The notes under the pieces were generated by a model. That model worked only from the letters and a program-made list of their open reading frames with translations, was not told where the DNA came from and ran no database searches. 53,945 nucleotides of DNA from Aeromonas rivuli (GTDB lineage: Bacteria; Pseudomonadota; Gammaproteobacteria; Enterobacterales; Aeromonadaceae), in contig NZ_CDBJ01000022.1 in the NCBI RefSeq assembly GCF_000820045.1, forward strand, positions 1 to 53,945, in the 5' to 3' direction. Position numbers and translations under genes: made by a program. Shown here one piece after another: positions 25,776 through 34,800 of the stretch; position 1 is the first letter of the stretch; the number at the start of each line of letters is the position of its first letter.

Positions 25776-26285
25776 TTATTTCTTGATGCGGATCACCGGG
25801 GTCTCACCGACGGTCACGGCACCAGTCATCTTGATCAGCTCTTTGATCTCATCCATGTTGGAGATGACAACCGGCGTCAGAGTAGACTTGGCTTTCTCTT
25901 CCAGCAGGGCCAGATCGAACTCGATGATGGTGTCGCCGCGTTTGACCTTTTGGCCTTCCTGGGCGATACGAGTGAAGCCTTCGCCTTTCAGTTCAACGGT
26001 ATCGATACCGAAGTGAACGAACAGCTCGATACCAGTGTCAGACTCCAGCGAGAATGCATGGTTGGTCTCGAAGATCTTGCCGATGGTGCCGTCGCAAGGG
26101 GCAACCATCTTGTTACCGGCTGGCTTGATGGCGATGCCGTCACCAACGATCTTCTCGGCGAATACTACGTCAGGCACGTCTTCGATGGGGACGATCTCGC
26201 CAGACAGGGGGGCAAAGATTTCGATGCCGCCGGTGTCAGAGCTGTCATCGGAAACTAGCTTCTTCAGTTTATCGAACAGACCCAT
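25776..26285 (-). CDS. crr: PTS glucose-specific EIIA component
   Basis: 169 residues, the same size as E. coli EIIA-Glc. The two active-site histidines are His76 (TNHAFSLES) and the phosphorylated His91 ([12 protein letters not shown]). EIIA-Glc passes phosphate from HPr to the glucose permease. In its unphosphorylated form it inhibits non-PTS permeases and controls adenylate cyclase. It is the last gene of ptsHI-crr, 43 bases after ptsI, and ends at a strong terminator. Confidence 0.97.
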   Translation of the reverse strand: MGLFDKLKKLVSDDSSDTGGIEIFAPLSGEIVPIEDVPDVVFAEKIVGDGIAIKPAGNKMVAPCDGTIGKIFETNHAFSLESDTGIELFVHFGIDTVELKGEGFTRIAQEGQKVKRGDTIIEFDLALLEEKAKSTLTPVVISNMDEIKELIKMTGAVTVGETPVIRIKK

Positions 26286-26328
26286 AGTAAAAGCTCCTAA
26301 AGATGATTATCGCTGTTTGCAGCCGATC

Positions 26329-28056
26329 TTAGCAGACTGCTTTCTGCTTTATAAAGTTATCTACACAGGCTTCGATTTCGGCGGCGGTGGCATAGCTCAA
26401 TGCTTGATCTGCCATGGCCTTCACATCTTCGAAGTTAGTGTTGCGAATGAGCTTCTTGATGCGCGGTACAGAGATGGCGCTCATGGAGAATTCATCCAGA
26501 CCCATACCCAGCAGCAGCAGGGTGGCGCGTTCGTCACCAGCCAGTTCACCACACATGCCAGTCCACTTGCCTTCGGCGTGGGATGCATCGATCACCATCT
26601 TGATCAGCGTCAGGACGGAAGGCGACAGCGGGTTGTACATGGCGGAAATCATTTCGTTACCACGGTCGACGGCCAGGGTGTACTGGGTCAAGTCGTTGGT
26701 ACCGATACTGAAGAAGTCCACTTCCTTGGCCAGATGATGAGCCATCACGGCGGCGGCTGGGGTCTCAATCATGATACCCACTTCGATGGATTCATCAAAG
26801 GCTTTACCGTCGGCACGCAGTTCGGCTTTGAGCTGTTCCACGGTGGCTTTGAGGCTGCGGAACTCTTCAACCGAGATGATCATCGGGAACATGATGCGCA
26901 GTTTGCCGAAGGCAGAGGCACGCAAGATGGCCTTCAGCTGAGCGTGCATGATCTCTTCGCGATCGAAGAAAATGCGGATGGCACGCCAGCCCAGGAAGGG
27001 GTTCATCTCTTTCGGGAAATTCATGTATGGCAGTTCTTTGTCGCCGCCAATGTCCATGGTACGGACGATGATCGGCTGATCCGGCATGGCCTCTGCCACT
27101 TCTTTGTAAGCCTTGAACTGCTCGTCTTCGGTCGGCAGCGCATCGCGATCCATGAACAGGAACTCGGTGCGGTACAGACCGACGCCCTCGGCGCCATTGC
27201 GGATGGCACCCTCGGTATCCTTGACGGTACCTATGTTGGCGCAGACTTCGACCTGATGACCATCAAGGGTGATGGCGGGCAAGTCTTTGAGCTTGGCCAG
27301 CTCATCTTTCTCGGCCTGGAACTGGGCCTGGAACTTCTTGGCGTCGCTCAGCTGCTCCGGGCTCGGATTGATGATGACCTGGTTATTGATGGCATCCAGC
27401 ACCAGCATGTCGCCATTGTTGACTCGACGGGTGATGTCATTGGTGCCCACGATGGCCGGCAGCTCGAGGGAGCGGGCCATGATGGAGGTGTGAGAGGTAC
27501 GGCCACCGATGTCGGTGACAAAACCCAGCACATATTTCAAATTGATCTGGGCAGTTTCAGACGGGGTCAGGTCGTTGGCGACCAGGATCACCTCTTCGTC
27601 TATGGTGCTCAGGTTGACCACGGCGATGCCCAGTGCGTTCTTCACCAGACGGGTGCCGATGTCACGGAAATCGGTGGCGCGCTCACGCAGATAGGGGTCA
27701 TCCAGGTCGGCCATCATCTTCGCGTATTGCTCGATGACCTCAAAGATGGCCTTGTCAGCATGGGCCTTGTTGTCCTTGATGAAGGATCTGATATCCCCTT
27801 CCAGCTCCTCATCTTCGAGCAGCATGATGTGGCCTTCGAAGATGGCCTCTTTTTCCTCACCAAAGGTGCGACCTGCCATCTCTTTGATGGCTTCCAGCTG
27901 GGTAGCTGACTTGGTGCGAGCTTCGAGGAAGCGGTTGATCTCGGTATCTATCTGTTCGGCAGAAATCTTGCTCTGATTGATAACGATTTCATCTTCTTTG
28001 AGAAGAAGCGCCTTGCCGAATGCGATGCCGGGGGACGCAGGAATGCCAGATATCAT
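26329..28056 (-). CDS. ptsI: PTS enzyme I (phosphoenolpyruvate-protein phosphotransferase)
   Basis: 575 residues, matching E. coli EI. The phospho-histidine lies in [18 protein letters not shown], and the PEP-binding barrel shows [21 protein letters not shown] and [13 protein letters not shown] plus the active-site Cys in GMCGELAG. The enzyme takes phosphate from PEP and gives it to HPr. It follows ptsH by 45 bases in one operon. Confidence 0.98.
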   Translation of the reverse strand: MISGIPASPGIAFGKALLLKEDEIVINQSKISAEQIDTEINRFLEARTKSATQLEAIKEMAGRTFGEEKEAIFEGHIMLLEDEELEGDIRSFIKDNKAHADKAIFEVIEQYAKMMADLDDPYLRERATDFRDIGTRLVKNALGIAVVNLSTIDEEVILVANDLTPSETAQINLKYVLGFVTDIGGRTSHTSIMARSLELPAIVGTNDITRRVNNGDMLVLDAINNQVIINPSPEQLSDAKKFQAQFQAEKDELAKLKDLPAITLDGHQVEVCANIGTVKDTEGAIRNGAEGVGLYRTEFLFMDRDALPTEDEQFKAYKEVAEAMPDQPIIVRTMDIGGDKELPYMNFPKEMNPFLGWRAIRIFFDREEIMHAQLKAILRASAFGKLRIMFPMIISVEEFRSLKATVEQLKAELRADGKAFDESIEVGIMIETPAAAVMAHHLAKEVDFFSIGTNDLTQYTLAVDRGNEMISAMYNPLSPSVLTLIKMVIDASHAEGKWTGMCGELAGDERATLLLLGMGLDEFSMSAISVPRIKKLIRNTNFEDVKAMADQALSYATAAEIEACVDNFIKQKAVC

Positions 28057-28101
28057 AATCCTTCCTATTAAAACGACTGTGGGGGAGGAGTGTGAGCCGG
28101 A

Positions 28102-28359
28102 TTACTCCAGCTCGTCCATCAGGGCGACCAGCTTCTCAACGGCTTTCTGAGCGTCCGGGCCATCGGCCTGGATGGTGACGTTGGTACCCTTGGTCAGACC
28201 CAGAGTCTGCAACTTGAACAGGCTCTTGGCGCTGGCGGACTTGCCACCGGAGACCACAGTGATCTCGCTTTGGAATTCTTTGGCTTCTTTCACGAATTGC
28301 GCTGCCGGACGGGTGTGCAGGCCGTTTTCAGCAGTGATAACTACAGACTTCTCGTACAT
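28102..28359 (-). CDS. ptsH: PTS phosphocarrier HPr
   Basis: 85 residues, the exact family length. His15 is in [11 protein letters not shown] and the regulatory-type Ser46 in [13 protein letters not shown]. It relays phosphate from EI to the sugar-specific EIIA proteins. It is the first gene of ptsHI-crr. The 390-base stretch up to the cysK terminator holds no gene; it is AT-rich and contains a CRP-like site, as expected for the long ptsH control region. Confidence 0.98.
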   Translation of the reverse strand: MYEKSVVITAENGLHTRPAAQFVKEAKEFQSEITVVSGGKSASAKSLFKLQTLGLTKGTNVTIQADGPDAQKAVEKLVALMDELE

Positions 28360-28638
28360 GGTTCACCCCATATTATTGATATTTTATAGTCTGAAGGCCG
28401 CTTTGAGGCTGCTCTTTCAGACCGTTTAAGTATGCATATGTTGTAAAGTAACGAAATCAGACCTGCAATAGCTTAATCCAGGTCAATTTTCTGTTCAGTA
28501 TTTGTAGTCTTGGTCGGATTTCCTGGAACGCTGTGCTGCAAGCCGCGCTATACCTAGCTTGTCGTTATTTTATAACGAAAAATAACACTTTGTTACTTTG
28601 TGAAACCTGACCCGCAAAAAGTGCGTGACGCCGCACAG

Positions 28639-28658
28639 GATATGAGATTTATCACAGA
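28639..28658 (-). promoter_or_regulatory. CRP-like binding site upstream of ptsHI-crr
   Basis: TATGA-GATTTA-TCACA differs from the TGTGA-N6-TCACA consensus by one base. It lies about 290 bases before ptsH in the gene-free region after cysK. CRP control of ptsHI is established in enterics; use of this site is inferred. Confidence 0.55.
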
Positions 28659-28752
28659 ATGTCTGCTTTTTTTGTGGCGCGCTTATTTGTTATTTTACCC
28701 CAAAAAATAAGGGGGTCGAGTGGCGCTGTTTGGCGATAAGTTTAGCGCAAAC

Positions 28753-28783
28753 AAAAATGGCGCCCACTGTGGGCGCCATTTTT
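28753..28783 (-). terminator. Intrinsic terminator of cysK
   Basis: AAAAATGGCGCCCAC and its perfect complement form a 15-base-arm hairpin with T-run on both strands, 18 bases after the cysK stop. Confidence 0.92.
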
Positions 28784-28800
28784 ATGGAAAACAACATCAT

Positions 28801-29769
28801 TTACTGTTGCAGCTCTTGTTCACTGAACACACCCGCAAACAGGGCGCTGGAGAGATAGCGCTCGGCAGCACTCGGCAACACGACCACTATGGTCTTGCCT
28901 GCAAATTCGGGCAGTTCTGCCAGACGGGCGGCGGCCACGACGGCGGCGCCTGAGCTGATCCCCGCCAGAATGCCTTCCTCTTCCATCAGGCGGCGAGCCA
29001 TCTCGATGGCATCATCGCTACTGACTTGCTCGACTCTGTCCAGCAGGGCCAGATCCAGGTTGCCCGGGATGAAGCCGGCGCCGATGCCCTGGATCTTGTG
29101 GGGACCAGGCTTGATCTCTTCTCCAGCCAGTTTCTGGCTGATGACTGGGGATTCGCTTGGCTCGACCGCGACCGAAATGATGGCCTTGCCCTTGGTCTGC
29201 TTGATGTAGCGGGAGACCCCGGTGATGGTGCCGCCGGTACCGACCCCGGCCACGAACACATCGATGTCGCCATCGGTGGCTTCCCAGATCTCGGGGCCAG
29301 TGGTCTGCTCGTGGATCTCGGGGTTGGCCGGGTTTTCAAATTGCTGCAGCAGTACAAACTTGCCTGGTTCGGATTCGAGGATCTCATTGGCCTTGGCGAT
29401 GGCGCCCTTCATGCCAAGCGGCCCCTCGGTCAGCACCAGATTGGCACCGAGGGCCTTGAGCAGCTTGCGGCGCTCAAGGCTCATGGTGGCTGGCATGGTG
29501 AGGGTGATGGGATAGCCACGGGCCGCAGCCACGAAGGCCAGAGCAATACCGGTATTACCGCTGGTGGGCTCGATGATCTCTTTGCCCTTGGTCAGTACAC
29601 CGCGCTTCTCTGCATCCCAGATAAGGTTGGCGCCGATGCGGCACTTGACGCTGAAGCTGGGGTTACGGCTCTCGATCTTGGCCAGCACTCGGCCTTTGGT
29701 AACACGGTTGAGACGAACCAGCGGGGTCTGACCTATGGTCTGGCTGTTGTCCTCAAAAATCTTACTCAT
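28801..29769 (-). CDS. cysK: Cysteine synthase A (O-acetylserine sulfhydrylase)
   Basis: 322 residues, the usual CysK length. The PLP lysine lies in [14 protein letters not shown], the substrate loop is [12 protein letters not shown], and the phosphate-binding Gly loop is [12 protein letters not shown]. The enzyme makes cysteine from O-acetylserine and sulfide. The order cysK, ptsH, ptsI, crr on one strand is the enterobacterial order. A short palindrome that could be a CysB half-site lies upstream. Confidence 0.97.
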   Translation of the reverse strand: MSKIFEDNSQTIGQTPLVRLNRVTKGRVLAKIESRNPSFSVKCRIGANLIWDAEKRGVLTKGKEIIEPTSGNTGIALAFVAAARGYPITLTMPATMSLERRKLLKALGANLVLTEGPLGMKGAIAKANEILESEPGKFVLLQQFENPANPEIHEQTTGPEIWEATDGDIDVFVAGVGTGGTITGVSRYIKQTKGKAIISVAVEPSESPVISQKLAGEEIKPGPHKIQGIGAGFIPGNLDLALLDRVEQVSSDDAIEMARRLMEEEGILAGISSGAAVVAAARLAELPEFAGKTIVVVLPSAAERYLSSALFAGVFSEQELQQ

Positions 29770-29843
29770 GGTGCTATCCCTGTTTGTTACGGCGATGAAA
29801 CAAGATTACTCTGAGATTCCTGAATGAGAAGTGACGTTTTGTT

Positions 29844-29858
29844 ATAACAATATGTTAT
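29844..29858. promoter_or_regulatory. ATAAC-N5-GTTAT palindrome upstream of cysK
   Basis: A perfect 5-5-5 symmetry within an AT-rich region 75-90 bases before cysK. ATAAC/GTTAT pairs are part of CysB sites in enterics, so a CysB operator is a reasonable guess. Confidence 0.35.
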
Positions 29859-30045
29859 TACAAGATATAGAGCTTATACCCTCTTATCTGAATTAATCGC
29901 CGACCATCATCCGATGGTCAGTTATAACGAAACCCTGAACGATAGCAGAGTGTCGCGCGCTGGCGCCTGTTCTTCCGTCGGCCCGGCTCTGCCTCACCTC
30001 GACCCTACCCGATAAGCCGGGACTGCACCCGGCACAGGAGCAAAG

Positions 30046-31167
30046 ATGACCCAGATAGTGATCAGTGGCAGCGGCCTCTATACCCCGCCCCACGCCGTTA
30101 GCAACGAGGAGCTGGTCCAGGCCTTCAACCAGTATGTGGATCTCTACAACGAAGAGAATGCCTCCGCCATCGATGCGGGCCAGCTCGATGCCAAACAGCA
30201 CTCCAGCAGCGATTTCATCGAGAAGGCCTCCGGCATCAAGAGCCGCTTCCTGGTGAGCCGGGAAGGGGTGCTGGATCCCGACATCATGCAGCCGCTCTTG
30301 GCCGAGCGCCCCGATGAGCAGCCCTCCATCATGGTCGAGATGGCGGTTGCCGCCGCCGAGCAGGCGCTGATCGCCGCCGGTCGCAAACCCGAAGAGATAG
30401 ACCTGGTTATAGTGGCTGCGTCGAACATGCCGCGCCCCTATCCGGCACTGGCTATCGAACTGCAGCACTATCTTGGGGCAAGCGGCATGGCATTTGACAT
30501 GAATGTGGCCTGCTCCTCCGCCACCTTCGGCATCAAGACGGCGGCGGATCTGCTGGCGGCAGGGACGGCCAGGCTGGCCCTGGTGGTCAATCCGGAGATC
30601 TGCTCGGGTCACCTCAATTTTCGCGACCGTGACAGCCATTTCATCTTCGGCGATGCCTGTACCGCCGTCTTGCTGGAGCGGGAGACCGATTGCCAGGTAG
30701 CGCAACCCTGGCGGCTGGTGGGCAGCACGCTGACCACCCAGTATTCAAATAACATCCGCAACAACTTCGGCTTCTTGAACCGGCTCAGCCCCCGCACCCG
30801 TTATGGCGACGACAAGCTGTTTCGCCAGCAGGGGCGCAAGGTGTTCAAGGAGGTATTACCCCTGGTCTGCGACCAGGTTGAGAGACAGTTGGCGGCTCAG
30901 GGCTGGCAGGCCGGGGAGCTTTCCCGCCTCTGGCTGCATCAGGCCAATCTCACCATGAACCAGTTCATTGGCCGTAAATTGCTGGGCCATGACGCCAGTC
31001 AGGAGGAGGCTCCCGTCATCCTGGACCGCTACGCCAACACCAGCTCGGCGGGCTCTGTCATCGCGTTTCATCTTCATAACCAGGATCTGCCCAGCGGCGC
31101 CCGCGGGGTGCTCTGTTCATTTGGCGCCGGTTACTCCATCGGCAGCCTGCTGCTCGAGCGGGGATGA
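30046..31167 (+). CDS. Beta-ketoacyl-ACP synthase III-like enzyme (FabH paralogue)
   Basis: 373 residues, about 55 longer than housekeeping FabH. Catalytic Cys is in NVACSSATFGIKTA, His in WLHQANLTMNQ, and the third residue region is NTSSAGSV (Asn of the Cys-His-Asn triad). Extra residues sit at the N-terminus around positions 45-65. It condenses an acyl-CoA starter with malonyl-ACP. The gene is alone rather than in the fab cluster, so it is probably a second FabH-type enzyme as found in Vibrio, Shewanella and Aeromonas. Its natural starter is unknown. A ribosome site (AGGAG) precedes the ATG. Confidence 0.85.
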   Translation: MTQIVISGSGLYTPPHAVSNEELVQAFNQYVDLYNEENASAIDAGQLDAKQHSSSDFIEKASGIKSRFLVSREGVLDPDIMQPLLAERPDEQPSIMVEMAVAAAEQALIAAGRKPEEIDLVIVAASNMPRPYPALAIELQHYLGASGMAFDMNVACSSATFGIKTAADLLAAGTARLALVVNPEICSGHLNFRDRDSHFIFGDACTAVLLERETDCQVAQPWRLVGSTLTTQYSNNIRNNFGFLNRLSPRTRYGDDKLFRQQGRKVFKEVLPLVCDQVERQLAAQGWQAGELSRLWLHQANLTMNQFIGRKLLGHDASQEEAPVILDRYANTSSAGSVIAFHLHNQDLPSGARGVLCSFGAGYSIGSLLLERG

Positions 31168-31199
31168 TCCGGCGCCTGAGTCGACTGTTTCAGCGCAGC

Positions 31200-31227
31200 A
31201 AAAGGGGCCCTCGATGGGCCCCTTTTT
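31200..31227. terminator. Terminator between the FabH-like gene and trmO
   Basis: AAAAGGGGCCC-tcgat-GGGCCCCTTTTT between converging genes; suited to both directions. Confidence 0.92.
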
Positions 31228-31248
31228 ATCAGGCAGAGATCCTGAGAG

Positions 31249-31953
31249 TCAGATTGCCTCGATGGAGAGGACCTCGCACTCGGGCTCTGTGATACGAAAA
31301 CGCACCTCGAGGTCGAACAGGCGCACCCCGTACAGTTTCTCATCGGCTTTGCCTCGCTTGTAGGTGGGGCGGGGATCCTGTGCCAGCACTTCGGCGATCA
31401 GGGTCTCAAGCTCGGGATGCACTTGCTGCAAGGCGGACAGCGCCGCCCGGGCCTGCTCGGCAAAGTGCACCGAGAGCAGCCCTTGGGGCGCGTCAGGGGC
31501 AAAGCCTCCCCGGGCATCGGGCAGGCTGTCGGCATAGGGGATGTAGGGTTTGATATCGACGATGGGGGTGCCGTCGAGCAAGTCGACGGCACCGAGCTCG
31601 AGCCAGAGTTTGCCGCGTGCGCGGCCGACGCCAAGCAGTTCCACCACGGAGAGACCCAGCGGATTGGGGCGGAAGGTGGAGCGGGTGGCGAAGACGCCGA
31701 CGCGCTCGTTCCCGCCAAGGCGAGGCGGGCGCACCGTCGGGTGCCAGCCCTGGGCCATGGTCTGGTGGAACACGAAGCTGAGCCAGAGGTGGGAGAACTG
31801 CTCTATGCCGCGCAGCACATCGGGCTGATCGTAGGGGGGCAGCAACTCGAGCCGGGCGCGGGCCGATTTGACCAGACCGGGCTGGCGAGGGATGGCGAAC
31901 TTCTCCTTGTAGGGGGAGTGGATCACCCCCAGGGTATCTATCTCAAATTTCAC
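31249..31953 (-). CDS. trmO: tRNA (N6-methyl-t6A37) methyltransferase TrmO (YaeB/TsaA family)
   Basis: 234 residues. The TrmO core is clear: LGVIHSPYKEKFAIPRQPGL at the N-terminus, then GIEQFSHLWLSFVFH and ATRSTFRPNPLGLSVVELL, and DLLDGTPIVDIKPYIPY. The family methylates the t6A37 base of tRNA-Thr using SAM and a small beta-barrel fold. The C-terminal domain (ARPTYKRGKADEKLYGVRL-type segment) is also present. Single gene. Confidence 0.95.
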   Translation of the reverse strand: MKFEIDTLGVIHSPYKEKFAIPRQPGLVKSARARLELLPPYDQPDVLRGIEQFSHLWLSFVFHQTMAQGWHPTVRPPRLGGNERVGVFATRSTFRPNPLGLSVVELLGVGRARGKLWLELGAVDLLDGTPIVDIKPYIPYADSLPDARGGFAPDAPQGLLSVHFAEQARAALSALQQVHPELETLIAEVLAQDPRPTYKRGKADEKLYGVRLFDLEVRFRITEPECEVLSIEAI

Positions 31954-32123
31954 GCGGCGCGCCCCTGCATGGTGGAAAACCGGGGCAATCTAGCATAATC
32001 CGCCGATAAAGGCATGGATGCGGCAGGAAGCCTGGCCCGGCGCTGGGCGCCATTGGCGCAAGCACCGGACCCGGCTATAGTGCTGGCACCGCTGATCCCC
32101 AGATCCTGCTTCGAGGAGTGCCC

Positions 32124-32513
32124 ATGATCATTGCCCCTTACGCCGCTTTGCTGGCTTGCCTGTTCATCTATCTGAGCCTGAGGGTGGTGCGGCTGCGTCA
32201 CCGCTTCCAGGTGGCGGTGGGAGATCATCAGGAGCCGCTGCTTACCCGTGCCATTCGCGCCCATGGCAACTTCGCCGAGTATGTGCCGCTCTGTCTGCTG
32301 CTCATCTTCTGCTTCGATGGCCTCGGTGGCCCCATTCCCCTGATCCATGGCCTCTGTCTGTCGCTGTTGCTGGGTCGCGCTTTGCATGCCTATGGCATCA
32401 GTTCGCCAAAAGAGAATTTCAAGTTCAGGAGCAGTGGCATGGTGATGACCTTCATCGCCCTGCTGGGAGCGGCACTGGGCATCTTGGCGCTGACCCTGAT
32501 AGACCTGCTGTGA
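32124..32513 (+). CDS. MAPEG-family inner-membrane protein (YecN-like)
   Basis: 129 residues with GAGGAG 5 bases before ATG (a GTG two codons upstream is rejected). About four hydrophobic helices. The family pattern is VRLRHRFQVAVGDH, then RAIRAHGNFAEYVPLCLLL and GRALHAYGI, close to E. coli YecN. MAPEG proteins relate to membrane glutathione transferases, but the role of bacterial members is not established. Confidence 0.88.
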   Translation: MIIAPYAALLACLFIYLSLRVVRLRHRFQVAVGDHQEPLLTRAIRAHGNFAEYVPLCLLLIFCFDGLGGPIPLIHGLCLSLLLGRALHAYGISSPKENFKFRSSGMVMTFIALLGAALGILALTLIDLL

Positions 32514-32547
32514 TCGCGGTCTCGATAAGGGGGAGGGGGAATGCAAT

Positions 32548-32568
32548 CACCCCGGCGAGGCCGGGGTG
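32548..32568. terminator. Hairpin between converging genes
   Basis: CACCCCGGC-gag-GCCGGGGTG. No T-run on either side, so its termination strength is doubtful. Confidence 0.5.
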
Positions 32569-32573
32569 AGGTG

Positions 32574-32945
32574 TCATTTCTGTTCGGCCACCTTGAGGGC
32601 CTGGCCGTAGCAGATGACCTGCTTGAGGCAACCGGGGATGTCGCTGTACTCGGCACACTTGTCGATGGCGATGCCATTGCCACCCATGTCCGCAGCCCGG
32701 CGCCGGGCCAGAGTGCGCGCTTCCCCGGCGTTGGGGACGGGCTGGTTGGCATCGGTTTGGCAGGATTCGCCCTCGACGGTGCCAAGGTAGAGATAGTTCA
32801 GCTCGGCAAGATCGGCCTGCTCATAAATGGTGACACTGCCCGGTTTGAAGTACTCGTCAAAGTTCTCCTTGTCCAGGTTGCTATTGAAGGCGTAGTTGGC
32901 GCAGCCGGAGGCGAGCAGGGGCATCATCAGGATCAGGGGTTTCAT
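32574..32945 (-). CDS. RcsF-like outer-membrane stress-sensor lipoprotein
   Basis: 123 residues from the ATG at 32945; the open frame upstream is not credible because it lacks a signal. The lipobox is LLASGC. The C-terminal domain follows E. coli RcsF: a Cys in GESCQT, R-R-A-A-D-M-G-G-N-G, then DKCAEYSDIPGCLKQVICYG, giving four cysteines placed as in RcsF's two disulfides. RcsF reports envelope damage to the Rcs phosphorelay in enterics. Whether this organism has that phosphorelay is not shown here, so the partner is unknown. Confidence 0.78.
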   Translation of the reverse strand: MKPLILMMPLLASGCANYAFNSNLDKENFDEYFKPGSVTIYEQADLAELNYLYLGTVEGESCQTDANQPVPNAGEARTLARRRAADMGGNGIAIDKCAEYSDIPGCLKQVICYGQALKVAEQK

Positions 32946-33069
32946 GTCGATATCTTGTTGACCAGTGAGGCAAACATTATAGGGGCCAGTCGCCACCGGC
33001 GACCAGTCCCTATTTCTCGGTGTGTGACCAGGATGGCGACGCCAGTCACCCGCTGGGTCCCTCAAAGAG

Positions 33070-34800
33070 TCAGACCGGCGCCAGGCGTCGATGCAGGCTC
33101 TGATAGTAATCATCGGCCAGCAGTGCTTGATGCGGGGCACACAGACGGATTTGACCCTCCTCCATCAGCGCTATCCTGTCCATCTGCTCCAGGCCAATCA
33201 ATCGGTGGGAGATGAGCAGCATGGCGCGATCGGCACCCAAGCGCATCAGCAGCGCCATGATGTCGCGCTCGGTCTGGCTGTCGAGCCCCTCGGTCGGCTC
33301 ATCCAGCAGCCAGAGCGGGGCATCATGCAAGAGGGCACGGGCAATGCCGATGCGGCGCCGCTCCCCACCAGACAGGGGGCGGCCACCGTCGCCGAGCCAG
33401 GCATCCAGCCCCGTCTCATCTTCTAGCAAGGCGCCAAGCCCGACCTGTTGCAGTACCTCGGCCAGACGCCCGTCACTGGCGGCAGGCGCCGCGAGCTTGA
33501 GGTTGTCGCGCAAGGTGGCGGCAAACAGGTGCACCCGCTGGCTGACCACAGAGAGCGAAGCGCGCAGAGCCCCTTCGCTGTAATCGGTCAGCGGCTTGCC
33601 GCCCAGCAAGATCTCGCCAGATTGCGGGTTCCACTCCCGGGTCAGCAAGCCCATCAGTGTCGATTTGCCGCAGCCCGTCTGGCCCAGCAGCGCCAGCTTC
33701 TCACCGGCCTGCAGCTGCAAGGTGCAACCGCGCAGTACGGCTTGACTACTACCCGGATAGCCGAAGGAGAGATCGTTTATCTGCAAGGCGCCACCCTGGG
33801 CAGGTTCGCTCAAGGTGCCCCATTCCGGCGGCTGGGCATCTTGCAATATCTCGTTGAGGCGGCGGGCCGAGGCCAGGCTGGTGGAGAGATGCTGGAAGGC
33901 GCCAGCCAGGGGCAGCAAGGCCTCGAAGCTTGCCAAGGTGGCAAACACCATCAGCGCCGTGATGGGATCCGGCGTCGCGCCGCCCACCCCGTGGCTGGCG
34001 AGCCAGAGCATCAGGGTCAGGGTCCAGCCGCTCAGTAGCTGAACACTTGCATTGGCCAGACCGCTCACCCTGGCCATGCGCGCCTGGGCAAGGATCAGGT
34101 CCTGCTCGGCCTGTTGCAGCTCGGTGAGGGCGCGGGGGGCGGCGGCAAACATCTGCAGCTCGGCCTGACCATCCAGATAATCCACCAGGCGGGTACGCAG
34201 TTGGGCCTTGCCGAGGATGAGCGCCTGACCGGGCTTGCGACCGGCGAAGAAGAACACCAGGGGCAGGGCTATCATGCCAAACAGCAAGATGGCGCCCAGA
34301 GTCAGGGCGAGCCGGCCGTCGAAGAAGGAGAGGAAGAACACCAGGCCGGCTGTGCTGAGCAGCGCCGCGCCAATCGGGGTGATCAGGCGCAGATAGACGT
34401 GGTCCATGGCGTCGATGTCAGCCACCAGGCGATTGAGCAGATCCGCCTGGCGAAAGCCTGCCAGGGCCCCGGTGGAGAGGGGGGAGAGTTTCTGCCAGAA
34501 CCAGACCCGCAGCCGGGTCAGTACTCGGAAGGTGGCATCGTGACTCACGACTCGCTCACCCCAGCGACCCGCGGTGCGAACGATGGAGAAGAAACGCACC
34601 CCGCCAGCCGGGGTCATGTAGTTGAAGGTGTCACGGCTGGCGACAGCCATGCCTGCCACGGCCGCGGCGGAGAGGAACCAGCCGGAGAGCGACAGCAGGC
34701 CTATGCCGGCGGCCAGGGTCACCAAGGCCAGCAGCAGGCCGACACTCAGGCTCAGCCAATGTTGGCGGTAGAGCCGCAGAAAGGGCAATAAATCAGTCAT
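33070..34800 (-). CDS. cydC: Cysteine/glutathione ABC exporter, CydC subunit
   Basis: 576 residues from the ATG at 34800, which overlaps the last codons and stop of cydD by 8 bases. An N-terminal six-helix membrane domain is followed by an ATPase with GQTGCGKSTLM (Walker A), LSGGERRRIGIARALLHDA (signature) and LWLLDEPTEGLD (Walker B). With CydD it exports cysteine and glutathione to the periplasm, which is needed to assemble cytochrome bd and c-type cytochromes. ArcA, a regulator of respiratory genes, is encoded about 2.4 kb away. Confidence 0.95.
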   Translation of the reverse strand: MTDLLPFLRLYRQHWLSLSVGLLLALVTLAAGIGLLSLSGWFLSAAAVAGMAVASRDTFNYMTPAGGVRFFSIVRTAGRWGERVVSHDATFRVLTRLRVWFWQKLSPLSTGALAGFRQADLLNRLVADIDAMDHVYLRLITPIGAALLSTAGLVFFLSFFDGRLALTLGAILLFGMIALPLVFFFAGRKPGQALILGKAQLRTRLVDYLDGQAELQMFAAAPRALTELQQAEQDLILAQARMARVSGLANASVQLLSGWTLTLMLWLASHGVGGATPDPITALMVFATLASFEALLPLAGAFQHLSTSLASARRLNEILQDAQPPEWGTLSEPAQGGALQINDLSFGYPGSSQAVLRGCTLQLQAGEKLALLGQTGCGKSTLMGLLTREWNPQSGEILLGGKPLTDYSEGALRASLSVVSQRVHLFAATLRDNLKLAAPAASDGRLAEVLQQVGLGALLEDETGLDAWLGDGGRPLSGGERRRIGIARALLHDAPLWLLDEPTEGLDSQTERDIMALLMRLGADRAMLLISHRLIGLEQMDRIALMEEGQIRLCAPHQALLADDYYQSLHRRLAPV

